Origin: Strigamia acuminata
Lineage: Eukaryota; Arthropoda; Chilopoda; Geophilomorpha; Linotaeniidae
Assembly: GCA_949358305.1 (NCBI GenBank)
Contig: OX442315.1
Coordinates: 29,910,427-29,974,426 of the forward strand
Direction: 5' to 3'
DNA length: 64,000 bases
Shown here in pieces: positions 20,342-33,100 of the stretch (positions within the stretch are counted from its first letter, which is position 1; every line of letters starts with the position of its first letter). The notes under the pieces were generated by a model. That model was not told where the DNA came from. It made no database searches and was given only the letters and a program-made list of their open reading frames with translations. Both the position numbers and the translations under genes were made by a program.

Positions 20342-23300
20342 TCATTCACCATACAGAAAAGACATGGACTTTTGTCTAACTTCCTTAGGTGATCGTTTAG
20401 CTTCCGTAACAACCAATTTCAAGCATTTGTATCTACAATCTTGATATGCAGAAGAAATCAGAGTTGCCGCCGACTTATGATCCAACCCACGAAGACAGAG
20501 TTTACCGACACTGAGCAGAATATGTCCAACCCGAAGTCCTCCCGCTTCAAAGGCAGCACCGTCGGACTAACAAAAGAAAATGAGACATAAAGCTCCGCCT
20601 GAACTTGGCTGCAGCGCACAGCTCGGCAGCATAGCTCAGGGGGCGGCTATGCGACAAACCGCGCCAATTTTCGAACCTGGATGTTCACAATGCGAGGTAA
20701 ACAATGTTGTGTGTCGGATCCTCCTTCTATGACAACTCCGAGCGTCGGTTTCGATTTTTCTATTATAACTGTCATATTTCCATGTTTATCGTACCAGTAT
20801 TTCGATTTTTTCCCCTAGAAAAAAAAGAAACGACCCCTGTAATTACACAAAATTGTTACCAACACGAAATAATGATTAAACATACAAAGCGCTCCCAACT
20901 ATTCCTTCTGCCCTTTTTGCTAAAACGAACTTTTACGCGATGGTTTCGGTGCTCTTCGTCGTCACTCTAGAAAAAGAATATTAACGTCATAATAATTAAT
21001 AAGAAAGAAAGAAAGAAAGAAAGAAAGGAAAAAAAATGTAGATTTAAATTCAATTTTGGATCTTCTTCTAGTTCTTGTTGACTTTTGTTTATTTAAGTGT
21101 TGACTGGGGAATAAGTTTTGGCAAAAAGATCTTATTTACAGTTTACATCAAATGTTGCATATGTAAAGTAGCAGCTGAGACAGAATAAGATTAAACGATA
21201 CCTTAATTGCATCATTAAACGATGCAATTTCAGAGTTTTATGAATTCAGAATAGAAATCTCCTGCTTTGAATAATTGTGTGCAAAAGTTTTGAATTCTTT
21301 TAAAAATTAATGAACCTCAACTCACAATAAAGACATTTTAATAGACACAATTTTAAAACAATTTCAAATCATATATATATATTTATATGTACATTTCTTA
21401 AGCTTTAATAAATTCAAAACTATTCTACTTTTGTAAATTCCTATAATACTGTTTGAAGAGCAACAAATGTATCAATCAAGGAAATAAAAATACTCTCGGA
21501 TTGCAGTACGACTAAACAAACAATATGCAATTATACAAATCACTTATACAGATCACCAGAATATGATTAAACAATACTTGATACAACCAATAAACGATCA
21601 CTTTAACTTGGATCAACTGATATCGATAAGCGGCTATTTTACAATAACAAAACGAAACGAATTACCGTTAAGAGCGGCTGTTTCTGCAATGTTTTAACAG
21701 TTAATTGAAACCGAAAAACAAGTTAAACCAAACAAAAAATTCAAATTTTTTTGAGCAACAACAGTGCACGGTCTAACTAATTCATACAAAGAGTTTTATT
21801 ATTATTTTATCAAGTTCATGTAATGACAAATTGAGAAGACTGTTGATCAATAGACACTTACAGGGGTATTCATGTAAAACATTACATTTTTCAGAGTTTC
21901 GACTAATTGACTATGGAGATTCCCTTTTTAACCCAATTCGATCAATAGGTGTGGAGTGTGGACCAAATGACCAAATCAGTGACGAATACCCCGAAAGTGA
22001 TTCGTTGAAAACACAAAATCCAAACTACATGCAACAAGTTGTTCTGAATATCGACTAGTGGCTACCAGTACTAAATTAACAAAATCGAGACATAAGAAAA
22101 AGTATTTCAAGCCCATTTTGTATCCTTTTTCCCACAATTTCAACTGCCACACGGAAACACTCAGACACAAAATGGAGAATGGCTGGAATCGTCTATTCAA
22201 GTGAATTGAATAACTTATAATTTATACAAACCGTTATTATTATTATGTATTATGAATTATTATTATTATTATCGTTATTATTATTTTTATATTAGGGAAT
22301 ATTACCATAAAAATGCATGCTAAAATACATTTCGAAATTGACCGTCAATGGGCAAACCACAGCAAAACCAGCAATTAAGCCAATAGTTTTATTATTATTA
22401 TCGTCATTGTTTTTTTTGTGTGCTACAATTATAGTCAGATGAAAAAATTTCATTATGTTCGTTAAAGAAACTAGATTTGCTGGGGGTTTTTTTAAGCTTA
22501 CAATGTAAAAATTCAACAAAAGAGAATCCAATACCTCAAGTATTATTAATTTACCTCTAAAAATTACCTCAGCTCATGCCCGAACAAAGTCTACACGAGC
22601 AAGAGTCCACCCACACAGCTTGGCTTTTTACCACGTTAATCTATTGATTTCAGGTTTATACAGTTACCGTTTTTTCTCCCCTAGTCCAATTATTGACGTA
22701 TACATTAGCAGTCGGCGCATATGGGGTTTGCCCTGCCAAACGATCGTTTGTACGTTTTTTTTATTCTTTAATATTATTTTTTTATTCTTATTTTTTTTCT
22801 TTTGTATATAAAAGCATCGTCATCATGCTAAACACGCAACGGAGATGATCAAAATTGACACAAAAATTCCCGTCATTAAAAGAGGAGGCACTTCATACGG
22901 TAAAGGTAATTCTAATTCTGCATCAAAATCGGTCTAAAGAAAAAACAGTTTCTAAGTTAAGTTCCATGTCTGCATTCTAACATCAATTTTATGCGTAAAA
23001 ACTTCCCAAATACCTCAGAAATAGGTAATAAATACTAATACAGTTATTACCGTGTACATTTCAAGTGTCTAGCCAAGCGAAAATGTGCATTGCACACGTC
23101 AAAAGGGAGGATCAGAGGGTATACATCTTAGAAGTAGAAATTGCAATTGTCCCGAGCCTTCAATGTAATCAAATCTATACACAATATTACAATCAATGAA
23201 AAAATATTAAATTTCAATTGATATGTCAAAGTTATTGGTACAAACAATACTTGAAAATTTCTTTCATTAAAGATCAAGTGCGATCAGTGTTTATCTTAAC

Positions 23301-26300
23301 ACTAGGCGCATTCATGAAGTAATTTAGACTAAATAGCATTTTGTCTCGATCTAACTTCAAAATGGCAGCCGGTTTAATCTGTTTCCGGTCACATTTAAAC
23401 AACAACTGCAAGTTAGAAATGACTTTACGAATGCGCCTACTGTATATTTCCAGAGAGATAATTCTTTTCCAATCGTAATAAAATCGCGTAATTTCATTCT
23501 ATTTTATGTGGTAAACAAGATTTACGCTATTCGCACTCACCTTTAAATCCCATCTCTTAAAGGTTCTCGCCATTCGCTGCGTATAGAGCCAGTGAAGTGC
23601 CAATGAGCATATATATAATTTTTAGCTCCTATGAGATTTGTGTATTACAAACACCTGTTATCTCGAAATAGCACCGTCTGTGTTCTATATGCACTCAGCG
23701 AATATAATAAAACCAAATAATCGGTTCGGATTACTTTCTACGAGTACAAAAACACAAAAAAAAAATGCACTCACTAAAATACGAGTACAAGCATTTCAAT
23801 TGGGTTTTCATTTACTCAAATAAATGATAAGTGTTTTTTTTACATATAGTATTTTTTGTTTCATTTTATTTTTCGATATGTGCAGTTGTTTCAGATTGCT
23901 AATAGAATTTTTAATATTGCTCCTTAAATATTCAGTATTAGAGAAAGCCAAGACTGTTAAAAAGCAGCATGCACCCATTTCCTTTGTAGGCTTTTAATAT
24001 GGATTTTTTTTCGTCAGATGCGTTTGTTTGTAGGTGAAGGCCAAAAGCTTGCACTTTTTGCAGCAGTGAATATCTCAGCTTTCACACATAGCAGCATTGG
24101 TCGTAATATTTAACTGCGCAATTCAATTTGTTTGTTTCTGCGCATGTGTGAAGGCACATAACCTCAGTTACTTCGACGCTCGCACTACTGTATCAAATAC
24201 AAATACAAATACAACCACCACAACAAGGCGCATAAAAATTGCAAAATCGGGTTTCAGTCATTTAAAAACCTATATGCCATTACAAATTCGCCTACCAGGC
24301 CCCTATTTTCGCACTTTATGTGCTATAAACAAAGAAAATGCCGTCGTTTTACAAATCGAGTTCTGCAAACTCGCTGCATTCGAAAATAGAAAACGCGCTT
24401 AAAAACACGTTTCATGCTTCAGATTTTGTTGTGTGTCAGCCAAATGTGTGTCAGCTAAATTTCTGAGGGTCTCGCTGTGAATTTTCCAATAAATAATAAA
24501 TATATCAACTAGTTTAGAAAAAACTAAAACCTGGTTTTGCAAAGTGCGAGAGAGAGAGAGAAAAATCCAATATTTTTACATTAAATACCCAGTGATGTTT
24601 GTAAATATATTGGCAACCTGAAACTATGATGGGGATGTATGAATTCGGGGTAGCGATGTAAAGTAACATGAAAATAAATAGTAAAATCTCTGAAAGTTAT
24701 TTCATCTGCGGTCAGGGCAATTCAAGCTTAGGCGTAAAAAAGATAGAAACTCAAGATCAAGATACGAAAAAAGTCGTGTAGAGCCAGCTAACGGAAGACT
24801 GGGTGGACATCAGGCCTGATATGAATTTAATCTTACGATCGGGGAAGAGACGAACTGCGATTTGAACGACCAGTGTAACGATTGGAATTTCGGCCAGATC
24901 GCCATTTTGGATAACGATGCACTACGGGCGTATGGGATTGATAAGTGGGCTCTTCCTATAAATAAAACAAAAGAAAAAAACAATGTTCATGATTTCAGTT
25001 TGACGGTTTTGGAAAACTTCAAAAAATCGCATAGAAAGATGCATAAACGTGCATTTCATTCGCTTAAAACGGGTCAATCAAAAAGGGGGATAAAAAAAAA
25101 ATAAAAATCCAAATCTATCAAATTCTACGTTCAAATTCGTGCATGGAAAGAAATTACAAACACGGAAATTTAACGAAAAATCGAATTTAATTTCATCCAA
25201 GTGCAATCAACTTTCAGAGCATTTGTGTGTTGTTTACTATTTCATGAACTAATCGGAAACCTAAACTTAATTATTCAAATGGAGCTTTTTTTGGGAACAG
25301 CTTTCAATGCTCCTGACAGCAGATGTATAAACAACAAACAAAACCAAACTAATTCGCCTTAGTAAGCCTAAAATTACTATCATTTCACCACAACTGATCG
25401 ACTGTACGCATTTTCCCTCAAAACGTATAAAAACAATTTTTTTAATGAATTTTTAAACCTATTACGTCACTCAAAATAGCAATTGACTTACAAAATGTCC
25501 TGTAATGCCTAATTCCGACTGCTCACTACCTATACTCCATCGTCTGTCATTTGAGGACCGTTGATGAGCCACCATTTCCTCTTGGTAATCATTTTCCCCA
25601 ACGTATCTAGACAAGCCCTTTTTTTTATAGAAAAAAACATAAATCAAACAAATATTTTTAATTTTATATATTTTTATTTCAATATTACTTGTACGTCTTC
25701 TATGCTACGCCGTCGTCTTTCATATCCGCCATGATGAGCCACCGTGTGCCAATTATCTGGTGCTGGTCTTCCACTAGAAACACCATTCCTTGCGAGAGAA
25801 CTAGTCATTGGCATCTGAACCCCGTGTTTTAACATTTTAGATGAAGATCTGCAAAACAAAGATATAAATTTGTATAATAAAACACAACAACCTTTTTGTT
25901 TTTTTAAATTACCTATTTGCAACATAATAAGAACCGTTTATCGAATCTACCCCGCTATCCTCGCTCGGTGTACGTAAATCTTCGTCAGATACATAACCTC
26001 CAGGTAATGATGAACTAAAAGCAGGTGGAAATCCGTGATGTCTACTCGAATGTGTTGAAGAGCGAGGAACATCGTAAGTGTGCATTCCGCTCGTTCCCTG
26101 ATCCTGTAAATTGGCGTAACGGCCGAAATCTCTCTGTAATAAAAAAGAAGAAAAAAGTCGACCAATTTTTAAAAAACGATTACCTCGATTCAAAAATCAA
26201 AATATATTTTCATTTATTCAATGTTTCTCAAGCAACAACATAAGTTTTTCTGTTTTTTTAAAAAAAAAGTTCATTTGCGGAATCAACATTTGTGTAAATG

Positions 26301-28344
26301 TTGATTTCATTCAGACATTCAGTCAACACTATAACATTGACTCAACTTTAGTGTGTTACTTTTAGTATGCCTTTACGAGGTAAGCATACCCTTGCATTCC
26401 TTGGCGAGGAAGTGCTACTAGCAACATGGCTTGTCAAATGGTCCATTGATATCGATGAAAACCGGTTCCGGGAGGATCTGTCATCAGCACCGAGCCTTTG
26501 TCTAGTCTTCAAACGAACGGCACGAATGAAAATCAATTAAAAACATCAATATTTTTCTTATATTTACTCGTGCCATTTCCAGATCTTTCTTGTAGATTAA
26601 CTCGTCAAATCTATGTTGATCGACCGGATGAATCACTTCGCGCACATCTTGCAACAAAGCATACTAAATAAATAAATAAATAAATAAATGAATAAATAAT
26701 TTCTTATAATAACATAAATTGTACAAACGCATCTACCTTGTCTTCTGTTTCAAATAATTCGAGTAAAACAGCTATAAACGAATCTATCGTCATTAGATTT
26801 CGTTCATATTCAATTCGATAATAGTTCAAAGTTGCCAATTCGGCTTTGCTTAAAGATAATTTGGCTTTTTCGTTTAAAATCCTCAATGCTTGTATATCGA
26901 TTGTATGCGCCGAATTATCGTAGGGATGAATTCCTGAATTGAAGGAAGGTTTACGCTGAAATCTGAAATAACAAAAACCAAAACATGTTTTAGTTGTGCT
27001 GCCCGAAGCTTTGCTGCGCTGCCAAGCCCAAATGGAAAAACCAAATCAAATTAATTTTTCTATCAATATATTTACCTGGACGATTGAGAAGGCATTCTAC
27101 TTTGTCTTTCATATAACCAACTGTTTTCATCGTATGTTGTACAGGAATATGGAACTTTTCCAACTTCACGTATGGTCATCACCATTACCGGAGAATATTT
27201 GAGTACCCGTACTGCTTCATCGTGAGTAATATCCAAAAAACTTTGATTGTTTACTTCCAATATCTGATCTCCAACCTACAAAACATTTTTTTAAATATTC
27301 ATTAATTTGTTTTTTTATAAAAAAAAAAAAATTAAAAATTAAAAATGTCAATATTTACCTTCAGAGCTGCCATGTCTGCCACAGAATGCTTATCAACTCC
27401 CGTTATGTAGACCCCGAGTCCGTATTCAACGCCACCACGAATCATCAATCCTAGGCTCTGTCCTTTGTCAATCCGTAAAGTCACCTTCAATAATAAATCG
27501 ATATTTCATTTAAAAAAAAATTTAAAAAAAATTTAAAACAAAATAAAATAAAAAATAAAATGTACACAAGACCTCTCCACTTTCTCGTCGATACAGCAGT
27601 TGTCGATGCAACCTGCACGACGATAAACATTTATAAATAAACATTACCTTTCGAATCCGAGGAGAGTGGTGCAACCTGGAAACTGCTTTCCGATGCGCTG
27701 GGCTGCTATAAAAACTGTGATCGTATTCAGGTGGCGGTGAAACACTCCGACCTTCACCATCCAGCCATGTGTAAGTCTGATGCACAATACACGCTCCTGG
27801 GATCCTTGCTGGCGAACACACTATCAGATCTAATCGTGGTGCAGCTTTTAATATCTACAAACAAAACAAAAACATTAAAATAAAATTATTTTTTTTAAAA
27901 AAAACCCTTTAAAAAAATTTCAAAAATTTCAAAAATTGCTCAACTTACTTTTATGGCTTCCTCGTGAGATATATTTTCAAACGATGTGCCATTCACGCTC
28001 AGCATTTCATCACCAGGCATCAAACCAGCACGATCAGCAACACTTCTTTCCATAACTTTGGACACGAAAATTCCAATTCCCAATTCTCTCCCGCCTCGAA
28101 TACTAAATCCAAGTCCCACACCCAAATCCGAAGACCTCCGTAAAACAATTCGTCGTACGTGCCGGCGACTGGCGAACATGTCTAAAGTGTCATCGTCACA
28201 CACGCTCAAGTTTCGCACGCTCTTGCTCCGACGGAACGGTACGCCGTATGTTTGTTCCGGTACATTTCCGAACGATTCCGTGGGCATAGAATTGAGAGAC
28301 AATGTTGAGCCCCAACCATTGCGATGCCGGTACGATGAGGACAT
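20342..28344 (-). CDS. dysc: Whirlin/dyschronic-type PDZ scaffold protein
   Basis: A complete 772-residue scaffold of the whirlin/harmonin family, which organises stereocilia in vertebrates and presynaptic sites and K+ channels in flies. Exons: 27949-28344, 27648-27854, 27359-27484, 27076-27275, 26737-26962, 26568-26663, 26390-26506, 25913-26133, 25689-25848, 25492-25617, 20886-20966, 20677-20814 and 20342-20566. PDZ1 is at about 77-160 (GLGFSIRGG), followed by YTWLDGEGRSVSPPPE, typical of whirlin. PDZ2 is at 202-280 (LGLMIRGGVEYGLGVYI), the harmonin-homology domain at about 330-415, a Ser-rich linker follows, and PDZ3 is at about 665-755 (TLGVVIEGG, GGLRVGHILLSVG). There is no N-terminal first harmonin domain. 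The start ATG (28344) was preferred over upstream GTG. One 4.5-kb intron (20967-25491) encloses a candidate nested gene. Confidence 0.9.
20999..21027 (+). repeat. GAAA microsatellite
   Basis: About seven tandem GAAA units just outside the whirlin exon at 20886-20966. Confidence 0.88.
22221..22290 (+). repeat. ATT/TTA simple repeat
   Basis: Interrupted tandem TTA units; low complexity. Confidence 0.8.
22823..23573 (-). CDS. Candidate 47-residue single-pass membrane microprotein, nested in the whirlin intron
   Basis: Two exons, 23541-23573 and 22823-22933, joined by a 607-nt GT-AG intron with a good donor (AAAG/GTGAGT) and a strong acceptor (CTGTTTTTTCTTTAG). The product starts MARTFKRWDLKTDFDAELEL, continues PLPYEVPPLLMTG and ends in a hydrophobic helix IFVSILIISVACLA before a double stop TGATGA. 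A TATATATA box lies about 35-45 nt upstream of the ATG. It resembles small integral membrane proteins in layout (basic N-terminus, acidic stretch, C-terminal helix), but I do not recognise the family. Alternative: the second exon is also phase-compatible with whirlin exon 25492-25617 and could be an alternative C-terminus of that gene. Confidence 0.55.
23604..23622 (-). promoter_or_regulatory. TATA-like element upstream of the nested microprotein
   Basis: On the minus strand the AT run contains TATATATA, placed about 35-45 nt before the ATG at 23573. In AT-rich DNA this has limited weight. Confidence 0.35.
23625..25491. other. Whirlin large intron, proximal part
   Basis: No convincing exon. 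Short plus-strand open stretches at 24097-24402 and 24862-25104 lack good starts or family resemblance. Confidence 0.45.
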
Positions 28345-28760
28345 TTTTCGTCGATTATTCTTGATATGAATTGGTTGTTCGGTTATCACATTATTTTTTG
28401 ATTAATGTGGACAGATGGTTCGAAATGTGGTAAGAAAATGATGGCAACTAACATTCGCCATTAAAATATACTTTTCCAACGCTTTTTTCTCTTTTTGATA
28501 TGAATATTATTGAGGTAATCAAGAGCATTTCTTCACAGTTACTTGCATCGCTGTATCGATGATGTTAATGCATGTAAAGCGCACATATGCCGCTAATAAA
28601 AAGGCCGAGCTTTAAACGTCAAAAGCTACACCATGCGATTCGATATGCCATGTCGATCGAAAACTACAACTGAAACGATCAATGAAAGCAAAGAACCCGG
28701 AAGTCACTTTCTCACGCATGCGTGTCCGTGACTACCCCATAGTGATAGATTTTTTTTAAA
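28345..28760 (-). promoter_or_regulatory. Whirlin/dyschronic promoter region
   Basis: Upstream of the start at 28344 lie an ETS-type CCGGAAGT (28697-28704) and the perfect 12-bp palindrome CACGCATGCGTG (28713-28724), an NRF1-like motif. Both are usual in TATA-less animal promoters. Confidence 0.45.
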
Positions 28761-30105
28761 TAAATAAATAAATAAAAAATTTTAAAAAATGTGGTAAGAA
28801 ATAAGCCTTTTTCATCCGAATAAATTATTTTATTCGTGATAGTTTTTTAAATTCCATTTACGACACTGATAATACAGTCAAGTTTTCCTGTAGAGCGTGT
28901 CCGTGTGGCTTCGCCGTACAGCATCGATGGAACACTTTGCTCCTTAGACAACCAATTTTTAATCTTTTTATACAGTCATAAATTTATATAACAAAATGAA
29001 GGGAAAAACATTGAAATTGAATAAACAAATGTACATTGACAAAACAAAAAAATCATTATATTTAAATCCACGCTATTTTAGTTTATAAAGCGCCAACACG
29101 TGAGAAAATACCAAATTTAATCAATAACTCACAAAATGGTTCGCCGGCATGCGATAACATGCAGTACGTACAAATAAGAAACGTATATTCTTTCATAAGG
29201 GCGGATTTTCCTTTATCCACAAAATGTAACATAAAATTTGTCGTTTGCCAAACATCAATCATTAGATGCTAAAATGGCTTGACTATCACCCAAACCAATA
29301 AGGAACGACACGATCATCCTTTCCTTACGATTAAGAAACTATGGTGAGTTTAAGGTTTAAAAAAAATGACGTAATTTGTTATCATTTGGGCAGTTTTAAC
29401 TTACAGATGTTTCGTGAGGGATGAACGGCGCGGCCCTTAACGTGCGGGAGCGATACAAGGACACCGCTCTTGTCGTGTATCAAGAACATCAAGAGTTGCA
29501 CGAGCAGAGAAATTTCGTTAGTTTTGGCCAAAGCTGCCGCAATATTATGTATAGTAACTATGGGAATGAAGCGGTTTTAGTACGGCGAAGTAGAACTAGT
29601 AATATAACAAAAATAGATAAAAAATCAATCATTTGTGTTGTTATGTAATATTAACAAGGCGTAATCTAGCATGTCATGTTTACTAAAAAACCAATATTTG
29701 CAGTCTTGAAAAAAATCTATTCAATTTTATGTTATTCTTTTATTCCAATGTTGAATAATGCTTGTATGGCAAAAACAATGAAAAGAGATTTATAAATCAT
29801 CTGCTTATTACACATTTTAGCAATAGTTTCATGTTTAATAAAAATAGACAAAAATTTAACTACACTATTCAAATTTATCCATAATTCACAAACAGCTTGA
29901 GCATATATACAAAATATACACTACTTAGTCCATCCTCCACATTTTTCTCCTTTTTTCGTATTCTAAAACTTAACAAATGCATGAAAAATTTATTCCCGTC
30001 GTCTTAACCGCCAGTAAACCGCCTCGCATGGAATCTAATCTAGATTGCGTACAAGATCTCCACAGGAATTTCATTTGGAAATGTAAAAACTAACTTCCTT
30101 TCCTT
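28761..30105. other. Intergenic region between whirlin and PNUTS
   Basis: Apart from the hypothetical plus-strand frame at 29421-29648, no gene is visible. A minus-strand poly(A)-signal-like TTTATT near 29739 could serve PNUTS. Confidence 0.45.
29280..29648 (+). CDS. Hypothetical small plus-strand gene
   Basis: An open frame from ATG 29421 to the stop at 29646-29648 gives 75 residues beginning MNGAALNVRERYKD. It is preceded by a possible 5' UTR intron with donor ATG/GTGAGT (about 29342) and acceptor TTACAG (about 29406). The first 100 bases of the frame are GC-rich for this window. No family is recognised. It lies divergently between the whirlin 5' end and the PNUTS 3' end. Confidence 0.3.
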
Positions 30106-33100
30106 TTAAATTAAAGGTCCATTCACGCCTGGATGTAAGAACATGCACGCCTCTTCGTATTTACAACTTCCATTTACAAAATGTCGACACAACGACCTCT
30201 GGCCTCGACCACGTGGACCTAAGAGTTTTCAAATAAAAAAATGAATATAAAAATCAGAAATATTCCATGTAAAAAAAAGAAAAAAAAAAAAAAAAAAAGA
30301 AAAACCCAACTTAAAAAAAAAAAAAAATAATTCAAATGTTTTATTACAAGATGTATTACGAAATAATGACAACAAAATATCACCCTGAGACTATTGTTGC
30401 TAATAAATGTTTTGTAATACATCCTGTATTAATTATTACTCACACATTTTGAAATTATTCAATTTTATTTCAAGTAAATTAGTTTTTAAAACGAATCATT
30501 ACAAAATTTAAATAAAATTCAAAATCTCAGACAAAATTGTAAACGTAATAATAATAATTACCTCCACGGCCCCTCATATTCGGCCCTCTTTGCATGCTAT
30601 TTCCTCGCCCATGCATTGGTCCTCTTCCGCGCATTGGTCCCGGCATCCTCATCCGAGGGCCCATTCCAGGTTGCGGTAATGGCGGAGGCATGTTTTCGTA
30701 ATATCCTCTGAATTCCATTCCGTCCTCGGGATTCATGTTAGGTCCTGGACCTTCCCCGTCCGGAAGAAACTTATTGAATGGATTATTAAAAGGTGCACCT
30801 GGCAAACCCATCATTCCTCCTGGCACCATCGGAGCGTCTGTAAATAATCAATAAAATCTATTTAGCAAACTATTACAAAAATCACAATATATCGAACACG
30901 CACCTTGTTTGTAATACGGATCCACCCCGCGGAACTCATCCATTTGAGGCCCTGATTTATTATTTATTGATAACATAAGATTTGATAAAGCTGGTGGTAA
31001 ACAAGTCGACTGAGGCGCGTCTCCCACTGAATAATCGATAACAGCATCTGGGTTATTTTCCTTCAAAATAAAACGCGCCAAATGTTATTTTTCATCTAAA
31101 TTAAATATAATTAAATAACTTACATCCTCCAGTGGAATTATTTTTGGTTCTGTCGCTTCAACCGTTTCTGGGTCAGGTTCATGAGATGTATCAGGTACTC
31201 TAGAAACGAAAACAATTCATTACAAAAAGTTATTAAAGACTTAATCGTTCGACTTACGAGTCTCTTGAAAAATAAATTTCTTGTAAAACCCTTTGCTCCC
31301 GGTCCCTCTGGATATTGATTTGTTCACTGTTGCAACCACGTTCCACTAGTTGAGCTGGCAAATCGATTAGAATAGGTGCCAACCACTGTAAAAATAAACA
31401 ATGATTATTTTACAGCTACTTTCTTTTAAAATAATACAAATAAGTACCATAATCTTCTCCTCCATTTTATCACCGATCCACCGCTTAGCAGTTTCGACAG
31501 CTTGTCTTTCTTTCATCCTGTCCAGTGTTTTCATGTCACCAAAATTCTTGATGTTGTTGACGTTAACTCTCTCCGTTTCATCCAACTCGAATATGAAAAC
31601 TTCCCGCAACTGCGTTTCTTCCGCCCACGAAACTTTCTTCTTCTTTTTAACGAGCTTTGGTTTTATATCGACAGGTTCCACTTCCATCGGTTTAACTTCT
31701 TCGCTTTCTGTAAACAAGTTAAAATTGTAAAATAATAAATAAATAAAATTCAAAATTCAAAAATAACTAAATACTAACTCGGCGAAGAAACGGAACTATT
31801 TGTTTCGGAGACAGCAGCTTCAATTTTATCTTCCATAACCTGCATTTCCTCCGAATTGTCCGTGTTATTTTCGTCCACTTCCTCGCTTTTAACTTCATTT
31901 GTATCCATTGTGTCTTTGTAAAACTGAAATTTCGGCGTTTCAGCCGATAATGCCGACGGAATCGGTGGCGTCGTAGCTGTAGGACTGCGAGCGGATTTCT
32001 TCTTTTTCTTCAGCGGCGTTGCAGGTTCGCCAACCAAAGCGTCCATAAATCCAGCACTTTCTTTAATAATATGCATTGCTAAAAAATTAAATCACGTTAC
32101 CATAAATCACCTTTCTCGCAACATTTAATTCAACTTACGTTTTGGTTTCGGAGGAATTAACTTAATTCCCGGTTTTTCCGTTGATTCTGTCGATGATGAT
32201 GATGATGATAGTGTTACCAAACTCGAAGGCTTATGCCTTTTTTCGGTAAACGGTTGATCCTTGTAAGGAAATCTACACAAAACAATAAAAATCAATCTCA
32301 AAACGACATATTTCCAACACTCATTACTTACCCTATCCTTTTAATCGCGCGTTTAGCAGCTAATGCGGCCGATTTATCGACTGCAGCACTTTTCTTTACG
32401 GCTGGTTTGGGCGGTACAGTCATTTCTTCCAAACCCGTAGACCGAAACTTTGTTCGGTACGTCTTTACTGTTTTTGGACGGTCTCCTTTTGACTTTTTGT
32501 TATTATTATTTAACTCCTTCTCCAGATACTCTGGTAACTTTACATCTTCCAATACATCATCGTCCATCGAGAACTCTAACGTCCTTTTCCTGTCATTTGG
32601 CTTCTGAGACTGTATTCTCCTATCGTTATTTTCCTTCGGTTCTTTACCGTCCTGACTGTTTTTCTGCTCCGTTCTCTCTTTCAACTTCTTTTTACGTTTT
32701 AAAACTTTATTATCTTTGCAATCTATTAAAAAAAATCAATTAGAAATCATCACTTCGATGGCAATAATCAATATTTAATTACCGGGTAATGTTGAACTGG
32801 ACCCTTCTCCTTTCACCAGCTTCATCCACTCTTTGACCACAGCAGCAGCCAAATTTCGAACTTCTTCATTTTCACACTTAGAAAAAGCTTTCACTAATTT
32901 CGCACTATTGTTCTCTTTTAACCGTTCAACAGTCATGGGCAAGATTTTAAACAATTCTAAAAGTTCCACCATGAATGGATAATTATCGGTCTTCTTTGAA
33001 TCCTGCAGCCACATATTAATCGTATCCCATCCACCTTCCGCCAGAAACCTACAAACAAAAATAAAATAAAAATAAATAAACATTAATTTCCGAAAAAATA

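Larger units (their letters stand above)
20967..22822. other. Whirlin large intron, distal part
   Basis: Mostly AT-rich, with an ATT-rich simple repeat at about 22221-22290. A plus-strand open stretch at 21895-22058 with an acceptor-like start was noticed but is not supported as a gene. Confidence 0.45.

Noticed and set aside
20630-20690. tRNA-like string with TAGCTCAG and TTCGAACC
   Set aside because: The spacing does not fold into a tRNA cloverleaf, and part of it overlaps the whirlin donor at 20676.
21895-22058. Plus-strand open stretch after TTTTTCAG ending in a stop
   Set aside because: No upstream exon, no recognisable family; could be chance in an intron.
24097-24402. 101-codon plus-strand frame
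   Set aside because: Starts at a non-ATG codon and has low-complexity Thr/Asn runs with no domain or splice support.
24862-25104. 80-codon plus-strand frame
   Set aside because: Lys-rich chance-like composition and no recognisable homologue.
27564-27612. Possible 40-nt exon in the whirlin intron between 27648 and 27484
   Set aside because: It has an acceptor-like CGTGCAG but a poor donor and a length that would break the frame between PDZ1 and PDZ2.
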